Of a stretch of DNA of 6,974 bases, positions 5,153 to 6,974 are shown one piece after another. Under the pieces are notes generated by a model. It was not told the DNA's origin and ran no database searches. It saw nothing but the letters and a program-made list of their open reading frames with translations. Made by a program: the position numbers and the translations under genes. Location: assembly GCA_945897765.1 (NCBI GenBank), contig CAMDGP010000118.1:1-6974 (forward strand), given 5' to 3'. Position 1 is the stretch's first letter. Each line of letters starts with the position of its first letter. This stretch comes from Chitinophaga pinensis (GTDB taxonomy: Bacteria; Bacteroidota; Bacteroidia; Flavobacteriales_D; Crocinitomicaceae).

Positions 5153-6974
5153 TTAAGGTGGCGATATCGCATTAATACTCGGTGGATTTTGAACAGCAAT
5201 CGTACAAGATGTTGCTTCACTTGCACAATTCGTTGCGGTGTTCGTAGCAATGACAGTGTACATTCCAGCAGTGCTTGTATTAACAGTTGAATTATTTCCA
5301 GGATTGGTTACTCCGCCCGGTAAAGCAGTCCAGTTATAGGTATAAGTTCCTGCTGGTGATGGTGTAGCAATAATGTCTGTGGCAATTCCCGTACAAAAAT
5401 TTTGGCAGTTTAAGGAAACGGCTGGTTGGGCAATTATTGTGGGAGTAAAATTTCTTGAACAAGTTAATGCTCCTATTGTTTGTGAAACAGTTATGGTTGG
5501 AGAAAGATCTGCAATTGTTGGATTTGTAAATGTTGTTGAAAAGAGATTTGTATTTCCACTTAACGTGCTTGCTGTTAGTCCAGTTGGTAGAGGTGTAGAC
5601 ACAGTCCAAGAAATAGTTGTACCTGAAACTGTAAGAATTGGCAAAGCTTCAAAATTGAGTTGCGTACCAGAACATTGTGAGCCGATTGGTGAAATTTGTT
5701 GACCGCCAAATACATTAATTAAAGTAGAAACAGTCGTGCTCGGACAGCTACCTTCTCCAGCAACAGTATAATCAATCGTTGTATTCCCTCCTGGTGCACC
5801 TCCAGTAACAACTCCGCTTGAAACAGTTGCAATAGAAGTGTTCTGTGACGACCACGTTGGTGTTCCAATGAAATAGCGAACTATTATAATGCCTGAGCCT
5901 CCAGCACCTCCAATTCCAATTGTTAATGGAGAAATAATAACATCACCACCACCACCACCACCAGTATTTGAAGTGCCTGCCACTCCATTTAAAGAGCTTG
6001 TTCCTGTTGCGCTTCCAGCACCTCCCCCACCTTGTCCACCTGCACCAGCTGGAGCACTAGACCTATCCGAACCAGCTTTTGAACCTCCTCCCCCTCCGGC
6101 AAAACAACCATTTGAACCAAAAGATAGAAATTGAGGAAAACAAAATCCGTCACCTCCCTTTGGAGAAACTCCTGTTGTCCATGTTGCATTTCCTCCTGAA
6201 CCAGCTCTACCTGCCTCAGAAAAACCACCACCACCACCCGTATTCCTTGGATTATCATTTCCAGCAGTTCCAGATGTTCCACCATTATTTCCCTGACTAG
6301 TAGTAGCAGTTCCTCCGTTAAAAATACTAGTAAGGAAATTTATTGCTGCTCCACCTCCAGAACCGCCATTTTGACCATTATTTGTTGTAACAGCAGAATT
6401 CCCATTATGACTTCCTCCCCTGCCACCTCCAATAGCTGTAATTGTTCCAAAAACAGAATTATTTCCGTTAGTTTCTGCAGCGCCACCTGCTCCGATAGTA
6501 ACAGTATAGGTTGTTCCAGCGGTTAGTGTGAAATTTGAATTAAAAAGTAAGCCCCCTGCACCACCACCACCACCGCGACCTGAGCCACCACCACCGCCAC
6601 CAGCGACAACTAAGAGCTCAGCACCACCTGAAAAACCTGCAGGAACTATTAAAGTTCCATTAGTTGTAAATGTATGAGTTCTGTACCCTGCTACATCGGT
6701 AATTGTACCGCCTGTCGGGTATTCTGGGGTTAATGTTGTTGTTCCATTCCAACATAAATTGGTTGAACCTGTAATAGCAGGAGATACTGGAACAGGATTT
6801 ATTGTTACGGTGACAGCAAATCTACAATTACTTTCTACGCCCCCGATTGTTTGTGACGCATAATAAGTTGCTCCATTACTCAATCCTAAAGAAGTTGGTA
6901 GCGAATTACCACCTGAAGCAGCATAATACCATTTTATATCTGTTCCCGTTACAATTAAACTTGCTATTGTAGGG
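5153..6974 (-). CDS. Ig/PKD-repeat surface protein (adhesin-like) with an inserted glycine-rich domain; 5' end cut off by the window
   Basis: The frame is open from the right edge (first full codon 6973-6971) to TAA at 5155-5153, giving 606 visible residues; the true start lies outside. An internal TTG at 6883 is not a credible start, because coding similarity continues upstream of it (IKWYYAASGGNSLPTS before LSNGATYYASQT). Visible order: an Ig-like repeat (1-65); a bacterial Ig-like (Big_2-type) repeat split in two (about 66-89 and 370-423, TWSSQNTSIATVSSGVVTGG); a glycine-rich domain between the halves (about 90-369, beginning near GYRTHTF and ending GIIIVRYF); a PKD-like repeat (about 424-516); and a final PKD-like repeat (about 517-596, TYTYNWTALPGGVTNPG). 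Such proteins are usually exported and act at the cell surface, often in adhesion; this role is inferred. No T9SS type A or B sorting domain follows the last repeat. The protein ends in QNPPSINAISPP, so it may be truncated. Confidence 0.85.
   Translation of the reverse strand, partial: PTIASLIVTGTDIKWYYAASGGNSLPTSLGLSNGATYYASQTIGGVESNCRFAVTVTINPVPVSPAITGSTNLCWNGTTTLTPEYPTGGTITDVAGYRTHTFTTNGTLIVPAGFSGGAELLVVAGGGGGGSGRGGGGGAGGLLFNSNFTLTAGTTYTVTIGAGGAAETNGNNSVFGTITAIGGGRGGSHNGNSAVTTNNGQNGGSGGGAAINFLTSIFNGGTATTSQGNNGGTSGTAGNDNPRNTGGGGGFSEAGRAGSGGNATWTTGVSPKGGDGFCFPQFLSFGSNGCFAGGGGGSKAGSDRSSAPAGAGGQGGGGAGSATGTSSLNGVAGTSNTGGGGGGDVIISPLTIGIGGAGGSGIIIVRYFIGTPTWSSQNTSIATVSSGVVTGGAPGGNTTIDYTVAGEGSCPSTTVSTLINVFGGQQISPIGSQCSGTQLNFEALPILTVSGTTISWTVSTPLPTGLTASTLSGNTNLFSTTFTNPTIADLSPTITVSQTIGALTCSRNFTPTIIAQPAVSLNCQNFCTGIATDIIATPSPAGTYTYNWTALPGGVTNPGNNSTVNTSTAGMYTVIATNTATNCASEATSCTIAVQNPPSINAISPP
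5944..5963. repeat. Triplet microsatellite (CAC)6 plus CA
   Basis: Six uninterrupted CAC units plus CA, read on the minus strand as GGT codons for a run of six glycines (about residues 338-343 of the visible surface protein). Length changes by slippage in whole units would keep the reading frame. Confidence 0.85.
6224..6238. repeat. Triplet microsatellite (ACC)5
   Basis: Five ACC units, read on the minus strand as five GGT glycine codons in the middle of the glycine-rich domain. Same unit and frame as the tract at 5944. Confidence 0.8.
6560..6602. repeat. Interrupted ACC/GCC triplet cluster
   Basis: A perfect (ACC)5 tract at 6560-6574 is followed by an interrupted CCA/CCG tract at 6585-6602. 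On the minus strand these encode two glycine runs flanking Ser-Gly-Arg at the start of the glycine-rich domain. The mix of GGT and GGC codons in the second tract suggests it is older or more constrained than the perfect tracts. Confidence 0.75.

Noticed and set aside
5889..6134. Plus-strand proline-rich open frame
   Set aside because: It is the antisense shadow of the glycine codons of the surface protein (GGT/GGC read as ACC/GCC/CCA). It has no start context or domain of its own.
6881..6883. TTG as the start codon of the surface protein
   Set aside because: The frame continues upstream to the window edge with clear Ig-repeat sequence (KWYYAASGG before the TTG), so the start lies outside the window.

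Overview
The window comes from the chromosome of a bacterium of the phylum Bacteroidota, most likely of the Flavobacteriia type. The DNA is AT-rich. Two proteins start with signal peptides ending in the usual 'FSQ' cleavage pattern. One protein ends in a type IX secretion (T9SS) type A sorting domain. There is a TonB-dependent receptor with a carboxypeptidase-regulatory-like N-terminal domain, a layout typical of this phylum, and an Ig/PKD-repeat surface protein of the kind common in gliding or T9SS-bearing bacteria. The genus cannot be fixed from the sequence alone.

All four genes lie on the minus strand, so they read from right to left. From the right edge: (1) positions 6974-5153 hold the 3' part of a large Ig/PKD-repeat surface protein whose start lies outside the window. 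A long glycine-rich domain sits inside one of its Ig-like repeats, and the protein stops without a recognisable T9SS C-terminal signal. (2) A 238-base AT-rich gap follows. (3) Positions 4914-3370 encode a full-length YifB/ComM-family AAA+ ATPase. (4) After 52 bases, 3317-1938 encodes a secreted alpha/beta hydrolase of the cutinase/PETase/chlorophyllase-like group, with an Ig-like domain and a T9SS type A sorting domain. (5) After 68 bases, 1869-1 encodes a TonB-dependent outer-membrane receptor whose C-terminal part runs off the left edge.

The last three genes are close together, on the same strand, and have no visible strong terminator between them, so co-transcription is possible. ComM is a cytoplasmic DNA-processing protein, and I see no functional link between it and the exported pair. 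The hydrolase and receptor could work as a pair (extracellular ester cleavage followed by uptake), but only their adjacency suggests this. No RNA genes, insertion sequences or CRISPR arrays are visible. The points most worth a second look are the domain-in-domain architecture and missing sorting signal of the surface protein, the PETase-like catalytic layout of the hydrolase, and an inverted repeat spanning the comM start codon.
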